Of a stretch of DNA of 64,000 bases, positions 8,578 through 16,161 are shown one piece after another. The stretch covers positions 62,001 through 126,000 of the forward strand of contig NZ_BOOP01000009.1 in assembly GCF_016863295.1 (NCBI RefSeq), written 5' to 3'. The stretch comes from Planotetraspora phitsanulokensis (GTDB lineage Bacteria; Actinomycetota; Actinomycetes; Streptosporangiales; Streptosporangiaceae). The notes beneath the pieces are model-generated. The model saw only the letters and a list, made by a program, of their open reading frames with translations. It ran no database searches and was not told the DNA's origin. Position numbers and translations under genes: made by a program. Position 1 is the first letter of the stretch, and every line of letters begins with the position of its first letter.

Positions 8578-9498
8578 ATGGTGTCCATTAGGCGGGTGGC
8601 CGCTGTCGCCGCCGTGTCGATGGTCGGCCTTTCGGCGGCCTGTTCCGGAACGGATTCCACGAGCTCGGCCGTGCCGGGCCAGCCCAAGGACAACAGCGTG
8701 ATCGCGCAGGCTCCGGTGGCCGCGGCCGCCGACATCCTGCCCGGCTCGACGATGGAGAAGATCAAGCAGCGCGGCGAGCTGATCGTCGGCGGTTCGCTCG
8801 ACGCGCCGCTGCTGTCCCAGCAGAACCCGACGACCGGCGAGGTCGAGGGCTTCGACGCGGACATGGGCAAGGCCCTGGCGAAGTACATCATCGGCCAGCC
8901 CAAGGTGAAGATCGTCAACGCGGCGTCCGAGACGCGTGAGGCGCTGCTCAGCAACGGCACCGTCGACGTCGTCTTCCAGACGTACACGATCACTCCGGAG
9001 CGGGCCGAGCAGGTCGCCTTCGCCGGGCCGTACTACTCCTCGGGCCTCACCATCGCGGTGAAGAAGGGCACGACGGGGATCGCCAAGCCCGAGGACCTGA
9101 ACGGCAAGACCGTCATCGCCGGTGCGAACACCCCCGCCATCCCGGCCATCAAGCAGATCGCGCCGCAGGCGAACATCGTGACGTTCGGCAGCGACCCCGA
9201 GTGCGTCCAGGCGCTCAAGCAGGACCGCGGCGTCGCCTACGTCCAGGACGAGACCCTCCTCGTCGCCGACGCGCAGAAGGACCCGTCGATCCAGGTCGTC
9301 GGCTCGCCGTTCACGACCGACCCGTACGGCATCGGCCTGAAGCACGGCGACGACCAGTTCAAGAAGTTCGTCAACGACTGGCTCACGAAGATCCAGGGCC
9401 AGGGCGTCTGGCAGCAGATCTGGAAGGGCTCCCTCGGCACGGTCGTGCAGGGTGAGGCCCCGACCCCGCCGCAGATCGGATCGGTCCCGGGTTCCTGA
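8578..9498 (+). CDS. Extracellular amino-acid-binding lipoprotein (family 3 solute-binding)
   Basis: About 306 residues. A lipoprotein signal peptide ends in the lipobox LSAAC, so the protein is anchored to the outer face of the membrane by the Cys. The mature part is a periplasmic-binding-protein-like class II domain typical of glutamate/glutamine binders (KQRGELIVGGSLDAPLLS, GFDADMGKALAKYI, AFAGPYYSSGLTIAVKKG). It captures the ligand and hands it to the two permeases encoded next. Start 8578 has AAGGA eleven bases upstream; an ATG at 8566 is an alternative. The ligand could be Glu, Asn or a conjugate. Confidence 0.9.
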   Translation: MVSIRRVAAVAAVSMVGLSAACSGTDSTSSAVPGQPKDNSVIAQAPVAAAADILPGSTMEKIKQRGELIVGGSLDAPLLSQQNPTTGEVEGFDADMGKALAKYIIGQPKVKIVNAASETREALLSNGTVDVVFQTYTITPERAEQVAFAGPYYSSGLTIAVKKGTTGIAKPEDLNGKTVIAGANTPAIPAIKQIAPQANIVTFGSDPECVQALKQDRGVAYVQDETLLVADAQKDPSIQVVGSPFTTDPYGIGLKHGDDQFKKFVNDWLTKIQGQGVWQQIWKGSLGTVVQGEAPTPPQIGSVPGS

Positions 9499-10142
9499 TG
9501 TCCCCGTTACTCGATCACCTGCCCGAGTTCTGGCAGGGGCTGATCGTGACCCTCCAGCTGACCGCGGCGTCGTTCGCCGGCGCCGCGGTCATGGGTCTGG
9601 TGATCGCCGCCATGCGGGTCAGCCCGGTCCCCGTTCTGCGCGGGATCGGGACGGCCTACGTGGAGACCCTGCAGAACCTGCCCCTCCTCGTCCTGCTGGT
9701 GCTCGCGGTCTTCGGTCTGCCGGAGATCGGCCTGCAGGCCGGCCTGCAGGCCACGGCCACCATCGTCATCGCGCTCTATGAGGGCGCCTACATCGCCGAG
9801 GCCCTGCGCTCCGGCGTCAACGCGGTCTCCTCAGGTCAGGGCGAGGCGGCGCGTGCGCTCGGCCTGAACTTCTCCCAGTCCCTGCGCCACGTGGTGCTGC
9901 CCCAGGCGTTGCGGACGGTCATCCAGCCGATCGGGAACATCTTCATCGCCCTGACGATGAACACCTCGCTCGCGGCCGCGGTCGGCGTCGTCGAACTGAC
10001 GGCGGCCGCCAACCGGGTCAATCTCCTGGAGGCCCAGCCCATTCCGATCTTCGTGGGCGCCGGCCTGGCCTACGCCCTCATCGCGGCCTGCGCCGGCTTC
10101 GTGACCGGGCGGCTCGAACGTCGACTGGCGGTGGTCCGGTGA
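9498..10142 (+). CDS. Amino acid ABC transporter permease 1 (GluC type)
   Basis: 214-residue integral membrane permease of the HisM/GlnP family, with a BPD_transp_1 core of about five helices. The coupling EAA loop is visible as GEAARALGLNFSQSLRHVVLPQAL, which contacts the ATPase. The ATG overlaps the preceding stop by one base (TGATG), and the next permease overlaps by 4 bp. It forms the membrane channel together with the next product. Confidence 0.92.
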   Translation: MSPLLDHLPEFWQGLIVTLQLTAASFAGAAVMGLVIAAMRVSPVPVLRGIGTAYVETLQNLPLLVLLVLAVFGLPEIGLQAGLQATATIVIALYEGAYIAEALRSGVNAVSSGQGEAARALGLNFSQSLRHVVLPQALRTVIQPIGNIFIALTMNTSLAAAVGVVELTAAANRVNLLEAQPIPIFVGAGLAYALIAACAGFVTGRLERRLAVVR

Positions 10143-10948
10143 GCAACCTGCTGTTCGACGAGCCCGGCCCGCGGGCTCGCCGCAGGATCAGGATCGCGAC
10201 CATCGCGGGAGCGGTCGTCGTGCTCGGCCTGGTGGCCCTTGCCGTACGGCAGTTCGCCGACAACGGCCAGCTCACGGCCGACCGCTGGCAGCCGTACGCG
10301 ACCTGGCCGATGTGGCGCTACCTGCTCGGCGGGCTGTGGTCCACCGTGCTCGCGGCGGTCGTGTCGGCCGCGCTCTCGATGGCGGGGGGCCTGGCGCTCG
10401 CACTCGGACGGCTGTCGCGGCGGCGGTGGGTCCGGATGCCGTCGGCGGCCTACGTGGAGGCCGTGCGGACGATCCCCGTGCTGGTGCTGGTCTACGTCGT
10501 GCTGTTCGCGCTGCCCCGGTACGGCCTCGACCTGCCGCTGTTCTGGAAGCTCGTGGTGCCGCTGACCGTCTCGAACGCCTCGTTGTTCGCGGAGGTCTTC
10601 CGGGCGGGAATCCTGTCCATCGAGCGAGGCCAGAGCGAGGCCGGGCTCGCGGTCGGGCTGACGCACGGGCAGACCATGCGCCTGATCGTGCTGCCGCAGG
10701 CGGCCCGGCGCGTACTGCCCTCGATCGTCAGCCAGTCGGTCGGGCTGCTGAAGGACACCTCGCTCGGCTTCGTCGTCAGCTACGCCGAGCTGCTCTACAG
10801 CGGCAAGGTGCTGGCGAACTACAACGGCCTGCTCATCCAGACCTACATCGTCGTCGCGCTGGTCTACCTGGTGGTCAACGCGTCGCTGTCCAAACTGGCC
10901 CGCACTCTCGAGGCGCGCCAGCCGCGAAGGAGGACCGCCAGTGCCTGA
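10139..10948 (+). CDS. Amino acid ABC transporter permease 2 (GluD type)
   Basis: 269-residue partner permease of the same family. A basic cytoplasmic N-terminus (RARRRIRIA) precedes TM1, and a periplasmic loop separates it from the BPD_transp_1 core. The EAA loop is SEAGLAVGLTHGQTMRLIVLPQAARR. The GTG start at 10139 overlaps the upstream stop (GTGA). The C-terminal tail is basic. It is translationally coupled to the asparaginase gene, which supports a link between transport and amide hydrolysis. Confidence 0.92.
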   Translation: MSNLLFDEPGPRARRRIRIATIAGAVVVLGLVALAVRQFADNGQLTADRWQPYATWPMWRYLLGGLWSTVLAAVVSAALSMAGGLALALGRLSRRRWVRMPSAAYVEAVRTIPVLVLVYVVLFALPRYGLDLPLFWKLVVPLTVSNASLFAEVFRAGILSIERGQSEAGLAVGLTHGQTMRLIVLPQAARRVLPSIVSQSVGLLKDTSLGFVVSYAELLYSGKVLANYNGLLIQTYIVVALVYLVVNASLSKLARTLEARQPRRRTASA

Positions 10949-11903
10949 GCCCGTGTCTGAATACGTTCCACTCGCCGAGGTCGTGCGTTCGGGGTTCGTG
11001 GAGAGCGTGCACTTCGGCAGCGCCGTCGCGCTCACGCCCGACGGCCGCACCGCCGTCGCGCGCGGCCGGGTCGCCGCGCCGGTGTTGCCCCGCTCGTCCG
11101 CAAAGCCGTTCCAGGCGCTCGCCTGCCTCCTGTCCGGCGCCGACCTGCACGGCCCGCGCCTGGCGATCGCGGCCGGAAGCCACACGGGTGAGGACTCGCA
11201 CGTACGGCTGGTCGCCGAGATGCTGGCCGAGGCCGGGCTCGGATTCGACGCCCTGGGCTGCCCCGCCGACTGGCCGGAGGACGAGGCCACCCGGCACGCG
11301 CTGATCCGGGACGGCCTGGGGGCCTCCCGCGAGCGGATGAACTGCTCGGGCAAGCACGCGGCGATGCTGGCCGCGGCGGCGGTGAACGGCTGGGCCGTCG
11401 ACTCCTATCTCGACGCCGGCCATCCCGTGCAGCGGCGGGTCCGCGACGTCGTCGAGGAGTTGTCGGGAGAGAAGGCGGCCCACGTCGCCGTCGACGGCTG
11501 CGGCGCGCCGCTGTTCGGCATCTCGCTGGAGGGGCTGGCGCGAGCCGTACAGGGCCTGGTGCTCGCCGCGCCGGGCACGGCGCCGCGCGCGGTCGCCGAC
11601 GCGATGCGCGAGCACCCCGAGTACGTCGGCGGGACCGGCCATGTGAACACCACGCTGATGCAGGCCCTTCCGGGCGCGGTGGCGAAGGGCGGGGCCGAAG
11701 GGGTGCTCGTCGTCGCCCTCGCCTCAGGGCACGCGGCGGCGGTCAAGGTCATCGACGGGAGCCCGCGGGCCACGACCGCCATCGCTCTGGCGACGCTGCG
11801 GGCGGCGGGCGGCGACGTCGCGCCGGCCGCGGAGTTCGCCACTGTTCCTGTGCTGGGCGGGGGATCCCCGGTCGGCGAGATCCACGCTTTGGGGGAATCA
11901 TGA
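10941..11903 (+). CDS. Asparaginase II family protein (thermolabile Rhizobium-type)
   Basis: 320-residue member of the Asparaginase_II family, unrelated to the bacterial type I/II AnsA/AnsB fold; it hydrolyses L-asparagine to aspartate and ammonia. Serine-beta-lactamase-like motifs seen are RSSAKPFQAL (Ser and Lys of the active site), CSGKHAAML and VDGCGAPLFGI. No signal peptide is seen, so it acts in the cytoplasm on imported substrate. The GTG start at 10941 overlaps the permease gene by 8 bp. Co-transcription with an amino-acid importer makes the imported ligand likely an amide such as Asn or an Asn conjugate. Confidence 0.9.
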   Translation: MPEPVSEYVPLAEVVRSGFVESVHFGSAVALTPDGRTAVARGRVAAPVLPRSSAKPFQALACLLSGADLHGPRLAIAAGSHTGEDSHVRLVAEMLAEAGLGFDALGCPADWPEDEATRHALIRDGLGASRERMNCSGKHAAMLAAAAVNGWAVDSYLDAGHPVQRRVRDVVEELSGEKAAHVAVDGCGAPLFGISLEGLARAVQGLVLAAPGTAPRAVADAMREHPEYVGGTGHVNTTLMQALPGAVAKGGAEGVLVVALASGHAAAVKVIDGSPRATTAIALATLRAAGGDVAPAAEFATVPVLGGGSPVGEIHALGES

Positions 11904-12646
11904 GTCTCACGTACGAGATCTGCATCGACAGCACGGCGGGCGCGCTCGCGGCCGAACGCGCCGGCGCGCACCGGGTCGAGCTCTGCTCGGCGCTCTTCGA
12001 CGGTGGTCTGACCCCGACCCTCGGCGCGGTGGAGGCGACCCTCGCGGCGGTCTCGTCGATCCGGGTCCACGTCATCATCCGGCCCCGGGGCGGCGACTTC
12101 GTCTTCGACGAGTACGAGATCGCCGCCATGGAGCGCGACGTGGCCACAGTGCGGGAGGCCGGAGCGCACGGCGTGGTTATCGGCGCGCTCACTCCGTCCG
12201 GCGAGGTGGACACCGACGTCGCCAAGCGGCTCATCGCGGCGGCCGAAGGGCTCTCCGTCACCTTCCACCGCGCCTTCGACATGGCCGCCGACCCGTTCGC
12301 CGCGCTGGAGACGCTGGCGGAGCTGGGCGTCGACCGGGTGCTCACCTCGGGGCAGGACAGCTCGGCCCTCGAAGGAGCGCCGCTGATCGCGTCACTGGTC
12401 GAGCGGGCCGGCGACCGCCTGATCATCATGCCCGGGGGCGGCATCACGCCCCGCAACGTGGGCCGCGTGGTCGAGTCCACCGGGGCGAAGGAGATCCACT
12501 TCGCCGCCCTGGTCGACGAGGAGAGCCCCGCCGTCCACCGCAACCCGTACCCGTTCATGGGCGGGGAGCTGCGCAGGCCCGAGTACGTCCGCCAGGTCAC
12601 CTCGCCCGGGCTGGTGTCCCAGGTGATCGCCGCGTCAGCGCGCTAG
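11900..12646 (+). CDS. cutC: CutC-family TIM-barrel protein
   Basis: 248 residues matching the CutC family: LCSALFDGGLTPT, VHVIIRPRGGDFVF, YEIAAMERDV, VTFHRAFDM, RVLTSGQ and IIMPGGGI, in order along a TIM barrel. The family was named for copper tolerance in E. coli, but that role is disputed, and many members sit in carbohydrate operons. Here it is the last gene of an amino-acid importer/asparaginase operon (ATGA overlap) under a probable ROK sugar-type regulator, which argues for a catabolic enzyme rather than copper handling. The enzymatic role is inference only. Confidence 0.85.
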   Translation: MSLTYEICIDSTAGALAAERAGAHRVELCSALFDGGLTPTLGAVEATLAAVSSIRVHVIIRPRGGDFVFDEYEIAAMERDVATVREAGAHGVVIGALTPSGEVDTDVAKRLIAAAEGLSVTFHRAFDMAADPFAALETLAELGVDRVLTSGQDSSALEGAPLIASLVERAGDRLIIMPGGGITPRNVGRVVESTGAKEIHFAALVDEESPAVHRNPYPFMGGELRRPEYVRQVTSPGLVSQVIAASAR

Positions 12647-12660
12647 CCGTCCGCACCGGG

Positions 12661-13167
12661 TCACGTCGCAGGCTCCGCTTCGCGGACGCCGGCCTTGCGA
12701 TCCGCGCGCCAGGCGTACAGGACGTGGATGAGCCCGCCCGCACCTGGGAGCGCGGTCGCGAGGAGCACTCCAAGGGCGGCGTAGTCGAGGAAACCGGTCG
12801 GGGGGTCGTCGCCGGGAATCGTGAGAGCCACCGTCACCGCCGTCACCGCCGCGATGCCGAGCAGGGTGAGGCAGTAAGCCAGGTATTGCCGCAGCGGCCG
12901 GGTCCTCCGGAGTTCCCTCAAGAGGAACAGGACGATCGGAGCGGTCAGCAGCCGAATCCCACTGGCGGCGTACCCGAGGGCGGCAAGCGGGTGGGCGACC
13001 GCGTAACCCCCGACCGCCGCGATCCCGGCGTTCCAGACGTGCGCGGGAGGGTCGGAGACGTCCCTGAGCCAGATTCCCCCGCCGAACATCACAGCGAGGC
13101 CGGCGACCGTGAGGGCGTACCGACTCCACGGCCGCGCTCCCGACATTTCGTTCACGACGCCAATCAT
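12661..13167 (-). CDS. Small four-TM membrane protein, unknown function
   Basis: 168 residues with about four hydrophobic helices (near residues 18-35, 48-82, 99-118 and 128-150) and a charged C-terminus. No conserved motif is recognised. It converges with cutC (15 bp between stops), so it is a separate unit. The ATG at 13167 lacks a strong ribosome site; an ATG at 13146 (MSGARPW) would work equally well. Confidence 0.6.
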   Translation of the reverse strand: MIGVVNEMSGARPWSRYALTVAGLAVMFGGGIWLRDVSDPPAHVWNAGIAAVGGYAVAHPLAALGYAASGIRLLTAPIVLFLLRELRRTRPLRQYLAYCLTLLGIAAVTAVTVALTIPGDDPPTGFLDYAALGVLLATALPGAGGLIHVLYAWRADRKAGVREAEPAT

Positions 13168-13295
13168 CGCGGCTGTACGTCCCTGCGATAGCGGGACAGA
13201 CTCACCGGGTGGTGTCGATCCCGCCGGAGGCCGTTCGTCTAGAGGGTGGGAGGCCGGACGACCCCACGTTCGGCCACGAACGAAAGGAACACCCG

Positions 13296-13646
13296 ATGCC
13301 GCAGTACCTTCTCAGTGTGATCGAGCCCGACGGAGACGTGCCCGGGCCCGAGGTCCTGGAGCCGATCGCGCGGAACCTCGACGCTCTGCACCAGGAGATG
13401 AGGGCCGCCGGCGTGTGGGTCTTCACCGGCGGTCTGCACTCGCCGAGCACCGCGACCGTGCTGCGGGTCAAGGACGGCTCCGTGCTCATGACCGACGGCC
13501 CGTACGCCGAGGGCAAGGAACACCTCGGAGGGTTCACGATCATCTCGGCACCCGACCTCGACGCGGCGCTCGAGTGGGGCGGCAGGCTCGCTCAGGCGAT
13601 CGGCCTCCTCCCGATCGAGGTGCGGCCGTTCCGGGACGAGGCCTGA
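13296..13646 (+). CDS. YCII-related DGPF-domain protein
   Basis: 116-residue ferredoxin-like-fold protein of the DGPF/YCII-related family: MPQYLLSVIEPDG at the start and the signature TDGPYAEGKEHLGGF. The ATG at 13296 has AAAGGA eight bases upstream. Relatives often sit next to ECF41-type or other ECF sigma genes and are proposed to help stress sensing; no sigma gene is adjacent here. The neighbouring TetR gene points towards it with 59 bp between stops. Confidence 0.85.
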   Translation: MPQYLLSVIEPDGDVPGPEVLEPIARNLDALHQEMRAAGVWVFTGGLHSPSTATVLRVKDGSVLMTDGPYAEGKEHLGGFTIISAPDLDAALEWGGRLAQAIGLLPIEVRPFRDEA

Positions 13647-13705
13647 GGCGCGAAAACCGGAGTTCACGCGGCGCCGGTCAGGCGAAACCCCATGAGGGGG
13701 CGGGC

Positions 13706-14272
13706 CTATGCGACATTCCCCGCCGGCCGTACGCCATGAAGGACCAGGGCCACCGTCCGGTCGGCGAAGTCCCGGTCCAGAGGCAGCTGCCGGAACACGA
13801 CCCGCAGCCATACGGCGCCCGCGAGCAGGTCGACGATCATCATGGGATCGGCCGAAGCGTCGATCTCCCCCCGCGCGCGGGCCCGCTCGAAGATCGGCAG
13901 CTCCCGGGCGAAGCGGTCGGCGAAGAAGCCCTTCGCCGCCTCGGCCAGGGCGGGATCATGCACGGCGGCGCCCAGCGCGGCGACGGCGATGTCGGACGCC
14001 GGAGGGACCGTGAGCAGCCGGGCGACGCCCTCGACCAGGCGGCGGAGATCCCCGTCGAGGCTGCCGGTGTCCGGCGCGTCGAAGTCGAGCACCTCGGCCT
14101 CGACGAGCGCCGCACCAAGTAGGGCGGCCTTGGACGGCCACCAGCGGTAGATCGTGGTCTTGTTCACCTCGGATCGCCCGGCCACGCCCTCGATCGTGAG
14201 GCCCTCGTACCCCTTCTCCGCGAGCAGTTCGAGCGTCGCGTCCAAGATCTGCCGCTTCTTGCGAGGAGCCAT
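13706..14272 (-). CDS. TetR/AcrR-family transcriptional repressor
   Basis: 188-residue regulator. The N-terminal TetR helix-turn-helix (about residues 8-55) reads ILDATLELLAEKGYEGLTIE, then VAGRSEVNKTTIYRWWPSKAAL. The C-terminal half is the variable ligand-binding domain (TetR_C_11-like). It is divergent from an alpha/beta hydrolase gene 84 bp away, and the space between holds a strong palindrome. The expected arrangement is repression of both genes, relieved by a small lipophilic substrate of the hydrolase. Confidence 0.9.
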   Translation of the reverse strand: MAPRKKRQILDATLELLAEKGYEGLTIEGVAGRSEVNKTTIYRWWPSKAALLGAALVEAEVLDFDAPDTGSLDGDLRRLVEGVARLLTVPPASDIAVAALGAAVHDPALAEAAKGFFADRFARELPIFERARARGEIDASADPMMIVDLLAGAVWLRVVFRQLPLDRDFADRTVALVLHGVRPAGNVA

Positions 14273-14283
14273 GCCGGAAGCGT

Positions 14284-14309
14284 AGTACAACGCAACGTTG
14301 CGTCGTACT
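14284..14309. promoter_or_regulatory. TetR-type operator palindrome
   Basis: A 26-bp inverted repeat with a perfect 14-bp core ACGCAACGTTGCGT (14290-14303) and outer arms AGTAC/GTACT, with one mismatched pair between. It starts 12 bp upstream of the TetR start codon. A second half-site GTTGCGT lies at 14331-14337, just before the hydrolase ribosome site. Both positions suit autoregulated divergent repression. Confidence 0.75.
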
Positions 14310-14355
14310 CTAAGGAAAACACCACGCACCGTTGCGTTGCATTCGAGGAGGAGCC

Positions 14356-15132
14356 GTGGCACTGCCGATCGTCTTCATCCACGGGATCCGGGTCAGCGGC
14401 ACCATGTGGGGCCCGGTCAGGTCCCATCTCGCCGGCCCGTCCGCCGCACCGGACCTGCCGGGGCACGGTTCCCTGCGCGGCCTGCCGTACGACATGGAGG
14501 CCGCCTGCGCGGTGGTCGCGGACCGCATCGCGGAGCTCGGGGGACGGGCGCTCGTCGCGGGGTTCTCCCTCGGCGGTTACGTCGGCATCGCCACCGCCGC
14601 GCGGCATCCCGACCTCGTCGCCGGTCTGGTGGCGATGGGCTGCACGGCGAAGCCCACGGGGAGATGCGCCATGATCTACCGCCTGGCCGGCCGGCTCGCC
14701 GCACGCGGCCCTTCACTGGCCGGGCGCCTGAGTGCGTACGGCTTCCGCAGAACGCTTCCGGGACCGACGGCGGAGGCGTTCACCGCCGGCGGCCTCGCCT
14801 GTGAAGTGGTGCCGTCGGTCGTGGAGGCCGTCGCCGCCGAGGATCCTGTGGCCTCGCTCGCGGCCTACCCCGGGCGGGTCTGGCTGGTGAACGGCTCCCG
14901 CGATCCGTTCCGCATCGACGAACAGGAGTTCCTCCGGGCGTGCGCGCACGGCAGTCTCACTCATCTGCCGGGCCGGAGTCACCTGAGCGCGCTCGCCGAC
15001 CCCGCCGGGATCGCCCACCTCGTGGAAAACGCCGCTCAGACCGTCGCTCCCATCCCGCCAGTCACTTCCTTCGCGGAGGCTCCACCCGTTCGTCAAAACG
15101 CCATATTTTTACCCGAATATGGTCAGAAGTGA
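14356..15132 (+). CDS. Alpha/beta-fold hydrolase
   Basis: About 258 residues. Alpha/beta hydrolase signatures: oxyanion-hole VFIHGIRVSG, DLPGHG, nucleophile elbow GFSLGGY (Ser), acid in NGSRDPFR (Asp) and catalytic His in GRSHLSAL. The GTG at 14356 follows a GAGGAGGAG ribosome site. Family members cleave esters, lactones or similar bonds; the substrate is unknown. Divergent from, and probably repressed by, the TetR product through the operator at 14284-14309. Confidence 0.88.
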   Translation: MALPIVFIHGIRVSGTMWGPVRSHLAGPSAAPDLPGHGSLRGLPYDMEAACAVVADRIAELGGRALVAGFSLGGYVGIATAARHPDLVAGLVAMGCTAKPTGRCAMIYRLAGRLAARGPSLAGRLSAYGFRRTLPGPTAEAFTAGGLACEVVPSVVEAVAAEDPVASLAAYPGRVWLVNGSRDPFRIDEQEFLRACAHGSLTHLPGRSHLSALADPAGIAHLVENAAQTVAPIPPVTSFAEAPPVRQNAIFLPEYGQK

Positions 15133-15159
15133 CGTTAATGTCATGGCAGCCTCAAATGC

Positions 15160-16065
15160 ATGCATACAAGGAAACTAATCCCGGTCGTGTGCATGGCCGT
15201 TCTTGGCCTGTCCACCGGGTTCTCCGTCCCGGCGCTGGCCCAGTCCGCACAGGCGCCGGCCGCTGCCGCCCACGTCCGCACGGTCGACGCTCCCCCGGTC
15301 TACGGGCGGGCCACCTATCTGCTCGACGCCTCCACAGGGGCGGTACGGCTGGACGACGCCGGCGCCCGGCGCATGCCGATCGCCAGCCTCACCAAGGTGA
15401 TGACGGCCTACGTCGTCCTCAAGCAGGCCAAGCTGACGGACACCGTCACGATCACCGCCGCCGACGTGCGGTATGCCAACGACAACGGCGGCACGAGCGC
15501 CGACCTCGAGCCCGGCGACCGCGTCCAGATCAAGGACCTGCTCTACGGCCTGCTGCTGCCGTCCGGCGCGGACGCCGCGCACGCGATGGCCCGCACCTAC
15601 GGCCCCGGCGTCGACGGGTTCGTCGCCAAGATGAACGACACCGCCCGCCAGCTCGGGCTGAAGGACACCCACTACGTCAACCCCGACGGGCTCCCGATGC
15701 CGGGCGGCGACGGCTACTCCACCGCGCAGGACCAGGCCCGGCTGGCCGCGGCGGCGCTGCGCGACAAGACGTTCGCGAAGGTGACCTCCACCCAGCGGTA
15801 CAGCATCGGCGCGACCGCGACGCACGGCGCGCACACGTGGACCAACACCAACGAGATGCTCGACCTGCCGGGCGCCCTGGGTGTCAAGACCGGCTTCACC
15901 CAGGCCGCGGGCTTCTGCCTGACGTTCGCGGCCGACCGCCAGGGACATCGGCTGATCGGCGTCATCCTCGGCGAGGACGTCTCCAGCAGGCGCTTCAGCA
16001 CCGCCGAGTCCCTCCTGGACTGGGCGGCGGACAATCCGGCGCCCCAGCGCAACCCCGCCGCGTAG
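15160..16065 (+). CDS. Secreted D-alanyl-D-alanine carboxypeptidase (PBP, S11)
   Basis: 301 residues with an N-terminal signal peptide (about 1-27) and a peptidase S11 domain. Penicillin-binding motifs: SxxK as IASLTKVMTAY, the second motif as SGADAAHA (canonical Asn/Asp position is Ala, as in some actinobacterial members) and KTG as KTGFTQAAG. It trims the terminal D-Ala of peptidoglycan stem peptides, controlling cross-linking. No C-terminal amphipathic anchor or TM is seen, so it may be released. The gene appears monocistronic; no strong ribosome site precedes the ATG. Confidence 0.9.
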   Translation: MHTRKLIPVVCMAVLGLSTGFSVPALAQSAQAPAAAAHVRTVDAPPVYGRATYLLDASTGAVRLDDAGARRMPIASLTKVMTAYVVLKQAKLTDTVTITAADVRYANDNGGTSADLEPGDRVQIKDLLYGLLLPSGADAAHAMARTYGPGVDGFVAKMNDTARQLGLKDTHYVNPDGLPMPGGDGYSTAQDQARLAAAALRDKTFAKVTSTQRYSIGATATHGAHTWTNTNEMLDLPGALGVKTGFTQAAGFCLTFAADRQGHRLIGVILGEDVSSRRFSTAESLLDWAADNPAPQRNPAA

Positions 16066-16161
16066 GGCCGTACACCGGCTGCCAGACTGGCGAGCCGTCG
16101 GGCATGTGCGTCATCGTGCGCACCTTGAGATCGGCGCCCGGCGGCTAGCGAGGAGGACGTG

